Assembly: GCA_027623205.1 (NCBI GenBank)
Contig: JAQBYC010000030.1
Coordinates: 1-45,959, forward strand
Length of the DNA: 45,959 nt
Source of the DNA: Pseudomonadota bacterium
GTDB lineage: Bacteria; Pseudomonadota; Alphaproteobacteria; GCA-2731375
Direction: 5' to 3'
Below, in pieces: positions 15,910-23,088 of the stretch; within the stretch, counting starts at the first letter, position 1; the number at the start of each line of letters is the position of its first letter. Position numbers and translations under genes: made by a program. The notes under the pieces are model-generated. The model was not told the DNA's origin. It saw nothing but the letters and a program-made list of their open reading frames with translations, and made no database searches.

Positions 15910-16515
15910 ATGAGAAAACAAATGCCTGATGTAATGGAGATTGCGGAGATTGCGGAGTTTGCAGCGATCGCGGCCCAATTGCCGAAAGGCAAGCTGCCGC
16001 CGGTGGAGACGTGGCAGCCCGATTTTTCCGGCAATATGGATATGCGCATTGCCCGCGACGGCACCTGGTTCTATCTGGGTTCGTCGATCAAGCGTCCGAA
16101 GATGGTGCAATTGTTCGCCTCGATCCTGCGCCATGATCCGGATGGGACCTATTATCTGGTAACCCCGGTGGAGAAGTTTGCCATCACCGTCGACGACGCG
16201 CCCTTTCAGGCGGTCGCCATGGATGTGCATGGCCAGGGGCGGGCGCAGGTCCTGACCTTTCGCACCAACGTGGATGACCAGGTCATGGCGGGCCCGGAAC
16301 ATCCCCTTCGGGTGGCGATCGACCCGCTCACCGACGAGCCGTCCCCTTATGTGCATGTGCGCGCGCGCTTGGAAGCGTTGATCAGCCGTGCCATCTTCTA
16401 TGATCTGGTTGAACTGGCGGTGGAGGAAGACCGCCAGGGTGAAACCCAGTTTGGCATCTGGAGCGCCGGCGTCTTTTTCCCCATTGGTTCACCCGGGTCG
16501 CAGGAGCGCATTTGA
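15910..16515 (+). CDS. DUF1285 domain protein
   Basis: 201-residue protein of the DUF1285 family. Recognisable blocks are D-M-R-I-A-R-D-G-T-W-F-Y-L-G-S-S-I-K-R (about residues 47-65), Y-Y-L-V-T-P-V-E-K and Y-V-H-V-R-A-R-L-E-A-L-I-S-R. The family is small, cytosolic and of unknown function, and typically sits beside a NUDIX gene and CCA-adding enzyme in alphaproteobacteria, as here. The start at 15910 is uncertain; ATG at 15922 also fits and an upstream in-frame ATG (15829) lies within repeat copy B and is unlikely. The TGA stop (16513-16515) lies in the terminal hairpin of repeat copy C. Confidence 0.82.
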   Translation: MRKQMPDVMEIAEIAEFAAIAAQLPKGKLPPVETWQPDFSGNMDMRIARDGTWFYLGSSIKRPKMVQLFASILRHDPDGTYYLVTPVEKFAITVDDAPFQAVAMDVHGQGRAQVLTFRTNVDDQVMAGPEHPLRVAIDPLTDEPSPYVHVRARLEALISRAIFYDLVELAVEEDRQGETQFGIWSAGVFFPIGSPGSQERI

Positions 16516-16603
16516 TCCAAATGCTCTCAGAGTCTTCAGAATAGAGCCATTGAACCAATTACTTAAGTTACGTTTGCAACTCCAACTAATTGAAAACCGC
16601 TCT
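16507..16603 (-). repeat. Dispersed structured repeat, copy C
   Basis: Minus-strand copy: AGAGCGGTTTTCAATTAG to the terminal hairpin GCATTTG-GAT-CAAATGC (stem 16508-16514 with 16518-16524). It matches copy B with one mismatch over about 65 bp and then diverges. The stop codon of the DUF1285 gene falls inside its hairpin. Confidence 0.87.
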
Positions 16604-16630
16604 GGCATGAAACTTAGATAGGAGCCGCAG

Positions 16631-17257
16631 TTGCGAGACCGCATCGTTTCCAAACTTCGCCCCATGGCCAATTCCCGCGCCCACGACGACCTGCGTCCCA
16701 GCACGGGCGACCACGAACTGAACCCCTTCATGAAGGAATGGGTGGATGCCGAGGACCGCCTGAAACCGGCCGCGGTGCTGGTGCCCTTGATCGAACATAA
16801 CACCGGTCTGACCGTGTTGTTGACCAAACGGACAGACCATCTGCACCATCATGCCGGACAGGTCAGCTTTCCCGGCGGCCGGGTCGAGGAAGCGGACCTG
16901 GACGTCGTCGACACCGCCCTGCGCGAAACCGAGGAAGAGATTGGCCTGGACCGGAGCTATGTGGAAGTGGCCGGTTATCTGGATGATTACGAAACCGGAA
17001 CAGGTTTTCATGTGACCCCGGTCGTGGGCTTCGTGCGTCTGGGCTTTGATTTGAATGTGGATGATTTCGAAGTGGCCGACGTGTTCGAGGTGCCTTTGGA
17101 GTTCCTGTTCGATCCGAACAACCATCAACGCCACAGCCGCGAGTACAACGGCCGCAAACGGCAATACTACGCCATGCCCTACGGCGAATATTACATCTGG
17201 GGCGCCACGGCGGGCATGTTGATGAATCTGTATCGCCGCGTCCACGATTTGCTCTAA
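16631..17257 (+). CDS. NUDIX hydrolase, probable CoA pyrophosphatase
   Basis: 208-residue NUDIX enzyme. The NUDIX box G-x5-E-x7-R-E-x2-E-E-x-G reads G-G-R-V-E-E-A-D...R-E-T-E-E-E-I-G-L (about residues 80-102). Just before it L-L-T-K-R-T-D-H-L-H-H-H and G-Q-V-S-F-P-G-G match the CoA-pyrophosphatase subfamily (NudL/YeaB type), which splits CoA to 3',5'-ADP and 4'-phosphopantetheine. A TTG start at 16631 is chosen because AGGAG lies 6 nt upstream; ATG at 16664 is the alternative. The final Leu codon region and TAA stop are provided by repeat copy D. Confidence 0.9.
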   Translation: MRDRIVSKLRPMANSRAHDDLRPSTGDHELNPFMKEWVDAEDRLKPAAVLVPLIEHNTGLTVLLTKRTDHLHHHAGQVSFPGGRVEEADLDVVDTALRETEEEIGLDRSYVEVAGYLDDYETGTGFHVTPVVGFVRLGFDLNVDDFEVADVFEVPLEFLFDPNNHQRHSREYNGRKRQYYAMPYGEYYIWGATAGMLMNLYRRVHDLL

Positions 17258-17356
17258 AGTATGTTTCCTTTAAACATGCTCAGACTCTTTAAGGAACAGC
17301 CATTGAACCAATTATGTAAGTCGCGTCCGCGGCTCCAGTATATCGGATATTGCTCT
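17251..17356 (-). repeat. Dispersed structured repeat, copy D
   Basis: Minus-strand copy from AGAGCAATATCCGATATA through a central stem CCGCG-GA-CGCGA-type, TAATTGGTTCAATGG, and a terminal hairpin built from ATGTTT and AAACAT (17261-17266 with 17272-17277, extended by a G-U pair). Its right end GCTCTAAAG supplies the TAA of the NUDIX gene. It fills the gap to the DUF6111 gene. Confidence 0.82.
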
Positions 17357-17372
17357 CGCCTGGATCGCAGGC

Positions 17373-17642
17373 ATGCTTAGCAAGATACTTTTTCACCTTG
17401 TCCCCTTTCTGCTGCCGTTCATCGCCTATGGTCTGTACCTGTTCGCGACCCGCCGGGCCCGGGAAACGGGCCAGGCTTTTGATGAAGCGCCCTGGTATTG
17501 GCTGTTTTGCAGCGGCTTGGTGTTGATGGTGGTCTCGTTGGTCGCCGTCTGGGCCTCTACGGGCGAACCGGCGGGCGATGACTACGTGGCGCCGCATCTG
17601 CAGGATGGCGAAATGGTGCCCGGCCGGTCCACCAAAAACTAG
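17373..17642 (+). CDS. DUF6111 family small membrane protein
   Basis: 89-residue protein with two membrane helices (about residues 6-26 and 44-62) separated by a short basic loop (A-T-R-R-A-R-E-T-G). The C-terminal tail contains D-D-Y-V-A-P-H-L-Q-D-G, the conserved piece of this alphaproteobacterial family. Function is unknown. It lies between the CoA pyrophosphatase and CCA-adding enzyme genes, a stable order in related genomes, and is probably cotranscribed with the latter (23-bp gap). Confidence 0.82.
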   Translation: MLSKILFHLVPFLLPFIAYGLYLFATRRARETGQAFDEAPWYWLFCSGLVLMVVSLVAVWASTGEPAGDDYVAPHLQDGEMVPGRSTKN

Positions 17643-17665
17643 CGCCAGTGGTATAAGATGGCCAG

Positions 17666-18847
17666 ATGCAGCCCTTATCTCAGCAAATCTGGTTGATGGC
17701 GGCAGGCAGCCGCGCGGTGCTGGCGGCCCTGGGGTCGGCGGGGGCGACGCCGCGCTTTGTCGGCGGCTGCGTGCGCGACGGGCTGTTGGGCCGGAACAGC
17801 AGCGATTTGGATATCGCCATCGATCAAATGCCCGAAGACAGCATGCGCCTGCTTGAAAATTGCGGCATCAAGGTTATCCCCACGGGCCTGAAACACGGCA
17901 CCATTACCGCTGTTGCCGATGGCCAGCACTTCGAAGTCACGGCCCTGCGCGTGGACGTGGAGAATTTTGGCCGCCACGCCAAGGTCGCCTTTACGGACGA
18001 TTGGCGCCTGGATGCGGCGCGCCGCGATTTCACCATCAACGCCATCTATGCTGATGGCGACGGGCGGCTTTATGATCCGGTCGGCGGCCGGGCCGACCTG
18101 GCGGCCGGGCGGGTGCGGTTCGTCGGCGACCCCGCGCAGCGGATCGACGAGGACAAATTACGCATTCTGCGGTTCTTCCGCTTTCAGGCGCTGTTCGGAC
18201 AAGGCGCGCCGGATGCACAGGCCGTGGCGGCCTGCACCGCCGCCGCGCCGGGCATTGACGGCCTCAGCGGCGAACGGGTGCGCGACGAAATTTTCAAGCT
18301 ACTGGCCGCGCCGGAGCCGCTGCCCAGCCTGGAACTGATGGCGCGGGCCGGCGTGCTGCAACATGTGCTGCCGGCGGGCTTTCGCTTCGGCGGCCTGGCG
18401 CAATCGGATGGCGACCCCCTGCGCCGCCTGTCCGCTATTGCCAAGGGCGGGGCCCCGGCGGCCCGGGCCATTGGCCAGCGCCTTCGCCTTTCGGCCCGGC
18501 AAGGGCAACGTCTGGGCTTCCTGATGGCGCCGCCGGCGCAATTGACCCCCAGCATGGCGCGTACCGCCTTGCGGCAATTGCTTTATGACCATGGCGCCGA
18601 ACGGATCGATGATCTGGCCCGGCAGCAAGGGGCAGCGGGGCTGCTCCCCCGCCTCCAGGACGCCGCGCCGCCGGCCTTCCCCCTGTCGGGCCGGGATGCC
18701 GTGGCTGCGGGGATGCGCCCCGGCCCGGCCGTGGGCCAGGCACTGCGGGCCCTGGAGGCGTCCTGGCGGGCCAACGATTTCGCCGCCACGCGGCAGCAGC
18801 TGCTGGCCGAACTGGCCGAACGCCACGCTGCGGATCATTCGGAATAG
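17666..18847 (+). CDS. CCA tRNA nucleotidyltransferase / poly(A) polymerase family
   Basis: 393-residue class II nucleotidyltransferase that adds or repairs the 3' CCA of tRNAs. The active-site block R-F-V-G-G-C-V-R-D-G-L-L-G (about residues 30-42) is followed by S-D-L-D-I-A-I, giving the two metal-binding Asp. R-R-D-F-T-I-N-A-I-Y (about 113-122) and R-I-D-E-D-K-L-R-I-L-R-F-F-R (about 155-168) are the conserved neck motifs. Poly(A) polymerase I is the close relative, but length and context (DUF1285, NUDIX, DUF6111) favour the CCA enzyme. Confidence 0.92.
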   Translation: MQPLSQQIWLMAAGSRAVLAALGSAGATPRFVGGCVRDGLLGRNSSDLDIAIDQMPEDSMRLLENCGIKVIPTGLKHGTITAVADGQHFEVTALRVDVENFGRHAKVAFTDDWRLDAARRDFTINAIYADGDGRLYDPVGGRADLAAGRVRFVGDPAQRIDEDKLRILRFFRFQALFGQGAPDAQAVAACTAAAPGIDGLSGERVRDEIFKLLAAPEPLPSLELMARAGVLQHVLPAGFRFGGLAQSDGDPLRRLSAIAKGGAPAARAIGQRLRLSARQGQRLGFLMAPPAQLTPSMARTALRQLLYDHGAERIDDLARQQGAAGLLPRLQDAAPPAFPLSGRDAVAAGMRPGPAVGQALRALEASWRANDFAATRQQLLAELAERHAADHSE

Positions 18848-19076
18848 GGCCGCGAAGAGCGGTATGTCAGCTCGGTTTCAGGCGCGGCACCGCGCTGGAT
18901 GTCGGCTCACCGATGGTTATATATTCGACACGTGCACAATGACGGACCATATGCGAAGGATCCAAATCCCCGCACCATATTCCTGCAAGGGCAGCGGAAA
19001 CTTTGTCGGGTTCCTGTGTGGGCGCGGTCAATTCAAAAATGCGCGACAACCCGGCCACAACGATATCAGCGTCCCA

Positions 19077-19415
19077 ATGGTAAAAGCGATTCAGGATCAT
19101 AATTTGCGCCTGATACGCTCAGATCACGAGAGGGAAGCAATTCAGGCTAAGATTACAAAGGCCAAACGCGCCATGGTGATCGGCGTTCTCGGCATAGTGG
19201 TTGCCACGCTGATCCTGGCAATTGATAATTATCTGTATGGCTATGTGGTCGGCGGTAGGAGTGGAACAGCCGGTGTGATCATAACCATCGCATTATCCGC
19301 GGCGCTGCTGGGCGTATTTGCCGTGGTATTGAATATTTTCATTCTTTTGAAAAACTGGCGTATCAAGGCCGAGCACCGCCAATTTCTGGCGAAATATGAT
19401 CGGCCTGAAACCTAA
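19077..19415 (+). CDS. Small two-helix membrane protein of unknown function
   Basis: I do not recognise the family. 112 residues if started at ATG 19077: a charged amphipathic N-terminus (residues 1-32, rich in Lys/Arg/Glu, possibly coiled coil), a membrane segment A-M-V-I-G-V-L-G-I-V-V-A at about 32-52, and a second at about 65-90 (I-I-T-I-A-L-S-A-A-L-L-G-V-F-A), then a basic tail. No clear ribosome-binding site; ATG at 18939 in the same frame would add 46 residues. Base composition of this stretch is less GC-rich than its neighbours, which hints at a recent or poorly conserved gene. Confidence 0.5.
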   Translation: MVKAIQDHNLRLIRSDHEREAIQAKITKAKRAMVIGVLGIVVATLILAIDNYLYGYVVGGRSGTAGVIITIALSAALLGVFAVVLNIFILLKNWRIKAEHRQFLAKYDRPET

Positions 19416-19599
19416 CCGGGATTCTCTGCTACGCTCCAGCAGGACAAGCGGCTGCCTCGTCCCTTCTGAATACCCGAGCGATATGATTGCTATCGCCAGC
19501 GGGCGGCTCGGCGACCCGATGAATATCGCAATTGGGATAGACGGGGCGGATATCAAGAATGCCTTGCGGTATTTTGCCGAGGCTGGACCATCAATTCCC

Positions 19600-19632
19600 A
19601 AAAAAAAGAAACCGCAGAAAACTGCGGCTTCT
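19600..19632 (-). terminator. Rho-independent terminator of the tRNA-Pro gene
   Basis: On the minus strand CCGCAG (19622-19627) - TTTT - CTGCGG (19612-19617) forms a hairpin extended by GAAG/TTTC, followed by an uninterrupted T-run (A-run 19600-19607 on plus). It starts 4 nt after the CCA end of tRNA-Pro. Confidence 0.9.
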
Positions 19633-19635
19633 TTC

Positions 19636-19712
19636 TGGTCGGAGTGAGAGGATTCGAACCTCCGACCCCCGCCTCCCGAAGACGGTGCTCTACCAGGCTG
19701 AGCTACACTCCG
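19636..19712 (-). tRNA. tRNA-Pro (CGG)
   Basis: 77-nt tRNA with encoded CCA (19636-19638). The acceptor stem pairs CGGAGTG (5', 19712-19706) with CACTCCG (19646-19640). The D arm contains AGCTCAGCCTGGTAGAGC, the anticodon stem CCGTC/GGCGG encloses loop TTCGGGA with anticodon CGG at 19678-19676, and the T arm contains GGTTCGAATCC. It decodes CCG proline codons. Confidence 0.97.
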
Positions 19713-19792
19713 GCAAATGCCGCCTGCCATTCAGCATGGCGGACCGCGTGCTTATAGCGCCCGGGACGGGCGTCGGCAATCTCGAAAACGCG

Positions 19793-20809
19793 CTAATAGG
19801 CCCGCTCGATACAGAAATCGACCACATCGATCAGCGCCCGCTTGGCCTCGCCATCGGGAAAGATGCCCAGGCCATCCCGGGCCATGGCGCCATAGTGGCG
19901 GGCCCGGTCAATGGAATCGTGCAGGGCGTCATGGCGCTGCAGTATCTCTATGGCCGCGTCCAGGTCGCCATCGCGCTGCGCGCCGTCGGCAATACAGCGG
20001 CGCCAGAAGGTGCGTTCGGCTTCATCGCCCCGGCGATAGGCCAGCAGGACCGGAAGCGTGACCTTGCCTTCGCGGAAGTCATCGCCCACGGTCTTGCCCA
20101 AGGTGATCTGCTGGGCGGAGTAGTCCAGGGTATCGTCGACCAATTGAAAGGCGATGCCCAGGTTGCGGCCGAAATTCTCCAGGGCGTCCTCCACCACCGT
20201 GCCGCGGCCGGCAATCACCGCGCCGATCCGGCAGGCGGCCGCAAACAGGGCCGCGGTTTTGGCGGTGACGACCTCAAGATATTTTTCTTCCGGTATCTCC
20301 ACGTTATTCAGGGTTTCCAGTTGCATCACCTCGCCTTCCGAGATGACGGCTGAGGCATTGGCCAGAACCCGCAGCACTTCCAGACTGCCATCCTGGACCA
20401 TGATCTGAAAGGCCCGGGAAAACAGAAAGTCACCGACCAGGACACTGGGTTGATTGCCCCACAGCACATTCGCCGTGGCATCGCCCCGGCGCAGGTCGCT
20501 TGCATCGACCACATCGTCATGCAGCAGCGAGGCGGTATGGATGAATTCCACCGCCGCGGCCAGACCGATCTGGCGCTCCCCCACATAGCCGCACAGGCGC
20601 GTGGCCGCCAGGGTCAACATGGGCCGCAGCCGCTTGCCGCCCGAGGCGATGATGTGTCCGGCCAACTGCGGGATCAGCGGCGCCCGGCTGTGCATGCGGT
20701 CCAGTATGGTGTGGTTGACCTTGATCAGATCGTCGCCCACCAGTTGCATCAGCGGCTCCATCGAGGCCCGCCGGGGCGCCGCCCCATCCAAATGTATAAC
20801 GTCAGCCAA
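19793..20809 (-). CDS. ispB: Polyprenyl diphosphate synthase (octaprenyl/decaprenyl type)
   Basis: Trans-prenyltransferase that builds the quinone side chain from IPP and FPP. The first Asp-rich motif appears as L-L-H-D-D-V-V-D-A-S-D-L-R-R-G and the second as F-Q-L-V-D-D-T-L-D-Y; G-G-K-R-L-R-P-M-L near the N-terminus binds IPP. Start choice: TTG at 20809 is preceded by GAGGGA at about 6 nt and gives the usual 338 residues; ATG at 20863 (356 aa) or ATG at 20761 (322 aa) are alternatives. The side-chain length (C40, C45 or C50) cannot be read with certainty. It diverges from the DUF2007 gene. Confidence 0.9.
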   Translation of the reverse strand: MADVIHLDGAAPRRASMEPLMQLVGDDLIKVNHTILDRMHSRAPLIPQLAGHIIASGGKRLRPMLTLAATRLCGYVGERQIGLAAAVEFIHTASLLHDDVVDASDLRRGDATANVLWGNQPSVLVGDFLFSRAFQIMVQDGSLEVLRVLANASAVISEGEVMQLETLNNVEIPEEKYLEVVTAKTAALFAAACRIGAVIAGRGTVVEDALENFGRNLGIAFQLVDDTLDYSAQQITLGKTVGDDFREGKVTLPVLLAYRRGDEAERTFWRRCIADGAQRDGDLDAAIEILQRHDALHDSIDRARHYGAMARDGLGIFPDGEAKRALIDVVDFCIERAY

Positions 20810-20858
20810 GGCGCGTCCCTCTGGTTCACCGCGACTCGCTGCCGCTGGGCCTATAGAC

Positions 20859-20880
20859 TGCATTACGCGGTCATAATGCA
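20859..20880. promoter_or_regulatory. Palindrome between divergent ispB and DUF2007 genes
   Basis: TGCATTA (20859-20865) and TAATGCA (20874-20880) are perfect inverted repeats separated by 8 bp, lying 38-59 nt upstream of the DUF2007 start and just upstream of the preferred ispB start. Position and symmetry suggest an operator for a dimeric regulator; this is inference. Confidence 0.4.
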
Positions 20881-20917
20881 AGGCTGCAATGGCGGAAATG
20901 GGCAATAGGAACGGGCG

Positions 20918-21133
20918 ATGATTGAACTGCTACGCAGCAATGACGTGGTTCTGCTGTCATGGGTCGGGGTCTATTTGCGCGACGCCGGCATAGAAAGCAT
21001 GCTGCTGGATCGTCATATCGCGGTCACCGAGGGCTCCATCGGCGCCTTCAAGCAGCGCGTGATGGTGCTGGACGAGGATTTGGACGCGGCCCGCGCCTTA
21101 CTGACGGACGCCGGAATTGACGCGGAGACCTAG
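20918..21133 (+). CDS. DUF2007 domain protein
   Basis: 71-residue protein of the DUF2007 group, sometimes labelled putative signal-transducing protein. The pattern M-I-E-L-L-R-S-N-D-V-V-L-L-S-W-V followed by L-R-D-A-G-I-E-S-M-L-L-D and R-V-M-V-L-D-E-D-L-D-A-A-R-A-L-L matches the single alpha-beta domain resembling a P-II-like fold. Function unknown. It ends 4 bp before the methyltransferase start, so both are cotranscribed. Confidence 0.85.
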   Translation: MIELLRSNDVVLLSWVGVYLRDAGIESMLLDRHIAVTEGSIGAFKQRVMVLDEDLDAARALLTDAGIDAET

Positions 21134-21137
21134 GCCA

Positions 21138-21896
21138 ATGGAAGCGCACCAGATGCACGATGTTACCCAGGACGGCCTGTTGGACCAGCGCGTTCGGCTG
21201 ACCCAGCCGCGGCGCGGTTACCGGGCCGGCTCGGACGCCATCCTGTTGGCGGCGGCGGTGACGGCGCGGCCCGGGCAGACGGTTCTGGATGCGGGCGCCG
21301 GCGTCGGGGCGGTATCCCTGTGTCTGGCCTGGCGCTGCCCGGATCTGCTCATTCGCGGTCTGGAAATACAGACCGGACTGGTCGCGCTGGCGGCCCACAA
21401 CATCGCCGCCAACGGGATGTCGGCGCGGGTCCGCATCGTGGCGGGGGATATTGGACGGCCGCCAGCTGAAATTGGCCGGACACTATTCGATCACACGGTC
21501 TGCAACCCGCCATTTTATGTGCACGGCGATGCCTCCGCCTCGTCGAATCAGGGCAAGGCCCTGGCCCATGGCGAAGGTGAAACCCCCCTGACCGATTGGC
21601 TGGCCTTTTGTTTGCGGCGCACCGCGCCGGGTGGCACCGTCACCGTCATCCATCGCAGCGACCGCCTGGCAGGATTGCTGGCCGGCCTGAACCAGGGGGC
21701 CGGCGATATAGTGGTTTTTCCCCTATGGTCGCGACCGGACAGACCAGCCAAGCGGGTCATCGTGCAGGCCAGGGTGCAGGGCAAAGGCCCCACCATTCTG
21801 CATCCCGGACTGTGCCTGCACCATGCGGACGGCGGCGATACCGCGCAGGCCCAGGCGGTACTGCGCCAGGGCGCGCCTCTAGATTTGTCTAGCTGA
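21138..21896 (+). CDS. TrmN6-like tRNA (adenine-N6) methyltransferase
   Basis: 252-residue class I SAM-dependent methyltransferase. Motif I is V-L-D-A-G-A-G-V-G-A-V-S-L-C-L-A (about residues 52-67) and the catalytic motif IV is D-H-T-V-C-N-P-P-F-Y (about 117-126), where N-P-P-F/Y marks N6-adenine methylation. The N-terminal G-Y-R-A-G-S-D-A-I-L-L-A-A-A is typical of the TrmN6/YfiC family that modifies A37 of tRNA1(Val). ATG at 21138 is preferred to an earlier TTG-type start overlapping the DUF2007 stop. Its 3' end overlaps the convergent selD gene by 8 bp. Confidence 0.87.
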   Translation: MEAHQMHDVTQDGLLDQRVRLTQPRRGYRAGSDAILLAAAVTARPGQTVLDAGAGVGAVSLCLAWRCPDLLIRGLEIQTGLVALAAHNIAANGMSARVRIVAGDIGRPPAEIGRTLFDHTVCNPPFYVHGDASASSNQGKALAHGEGETPLTDWLAFCLRRTAPGGTVTVIHRSDRLAGLLAGLNQGAGDIVVFPLWSRPDRPAKRVIVQARVQGKGPTILHPGLCLHHADGGDTAQAQAVLRQGAPLDLSS

Positions 21897-22959
21897 CCAC
21901 AATGTCGGGGTCGCCGGCACCGTGCGCGGCGCAGTGGCCGATGATGGCGGCGGCGTCAAAGCCGCGGGCGTGGAACAGGGCCAGCACCTCTTGGGCCGCG
22001 TCCGGGCTGCAGGCAACCAGCAGGGGCCCTGCCGTCTGGGGGTCGTACAGCATATTGTGCTGCCATTCGGGCAATTCGGCGGGCAGCCGCACGCCTTGGG
22101 AAAACCCCAGGCGGTTGCGCCCGGTCGCGCCGGTGGTTACGCCCGCCTGGGCCAGTTCCCGCGCCGCCGCCAACAGGGGCACGGCGGCAAGGTCCAGCTG
22201 TGCGGTGACGCGGGAGCCCTGGCAAACCTCGCTCAGATGCCCCAACAGGCCAAAGCCGGTGACATCGGTCATGGCATGGACAGCCGCCCGCTCGCCCAAC
22301 GCGGCGCCGATGTCGTTCAGGCGCGTCGTGCAATCGATCAGTTCCCGGTAGCCGTCCGGCGACAGGGTTCCGGCCTTCATGGCGGCGGCAAGAAAGCCCG
22401 TGCCGATCGCCTTGCCCAGAATAAGCGTGTCGCCCGGCCGGGCGCCGATGTTGCGTTTGATCTTGTCGATATCCACCAGGCCGATCGCCGCCAGACCGTA
22501 GATCGGCTCCAGTGTATCGATGGAATGACCCCCCGCAATGGGGACGCCCGCGGCCTTGCAGACCGCGGCGCCGCCGGCCAAAACCCGCCGAATGGTCGCG
22601 GTGGAAACCTTGTCCATGGGCATGCCGACAATGGCCAGGGCCAAAACCGGACGGCCGCCCACCGCATAGACGTCCGACAGGGCATTGGTGGCGGAAATGC
22701 GGCCATAGTCGAACGGATCGTCCACCACGGGCATGAAAAAATCCGTCGTCGCCACCATCGCCCGGGTTTCGTCGATGCGATAGACGGCGGCATCGTCACC
22801 GGTATCATTGCCGACCAGCAGATCGGCATTCGGTTCGGGCCTCGGCAGGTTCGCAAGCAGCTCCCGCAGCACGGCGGGGGCAATCTTACTGCCTCAGCCG
22901 CCGCCGTGGGCCAGGGCGGTCAAGCGAACCGGTTCACCGCCCTTGTCTTCCTTGCTCAT
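21889..22959 (-). CDS. selD: Selenide, water dikinase, itself a probable selenoprotein (TGA 22894-22896 read as Sec)
   Basis: SelD makes selenophosphate from selenide and ATP, the selenium donor for selenocysteine and selenouridine. The true start is ATG 22959, 5 nt after GGAGG (22965-22969); residues 1-21 read through A-H-G-G-G to TGA at residue 22, then G-S-K-I-A-P and the rest of the enzyme. Sec22 takes the place of the catalytic Cys17 of E. coli SelD, and Lys25 matches the essential Lys20. Ser24 occupies the position of E. coli Cys19. Other motifs: G-D-D-A-A-V-Y, T-D-F-F-M-P-V-V-D and A-G-G-H-S-I-D. 356 residues in total. A conventional call beginning at GTG 22872 would lose the catalytic N-terminus. 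No selA, selB or selC lies in the window. Confidence 0.93.
22863..22896 (-). promoter_or_regulatory. Candidate bacterial SECIS element of selD
   Basis: Reading the minus strand, TGA (22896-22894) is followed by a hairpin CCCGC (22878-22874) with GCGGG (22867-22863) around an apical loop CGTGCT (22873-22868). An outer GCAG/CTGC pairing can extend it. The loop begins 21 nt after the TGA, the same spacing as in the redoxin gene, and again has G as second loop base. Confidence 0.58.
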
Positions 22960-22985
22960 CGCAACCTCCGGATAAAATCTGCTCA

Positions 22986-23088
22986 AGAGCAATTTTCAAT
23001 CAATTGGATTCGCTTTAGCGATCCAAGCGATTGGTTTAATGGCTCTTTTCTTAAAAGTCCGGGCATGTTTAGAAGAAACATGCTCTAG
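22986..23088 (+). repeat. Dispersed structured repeat, copy E
   Basis: Full copy: AGAGCAATTTTCAATCAATT, central stem GGAT-CGCT/AGCG-ATCC, GATTGGTTTAATGGCTCT, TTCTTAAAAGTCC, and a perfect terminal hairpin GCATGTTT (23063-23070) with AAACATGC (23076-23083), then TCTAG. It lies between selD upstream and the oxidoreductase gene, whose TAG stop is its last triplet. The terminal hairpin is at the 3' end of that gene. Confidence 0.88.

Noticed and set aside
18585-19076. Upstream extension of the small membrane-protein gene into the CCA-enzyme gene
   Set aside because: The first part is an out-of-frame reading of the CCA-adding enzyme; the membrane-protein features begin only after 19077.
19396-19647. 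Open frame reading into the tRNA terminator
   Set aside because: Its C-terminal Lys-rich tail is the translated A-run of the terminator; no ribosome-binding site or domain.
21922-23088. Long plus-strand open frame opposite selD, running into repeat copy E
   Set aside because: It overlaps the coding region of selD entirely, has an unusual Gly/Arg/Gln-rich translation and ends in the repeat.
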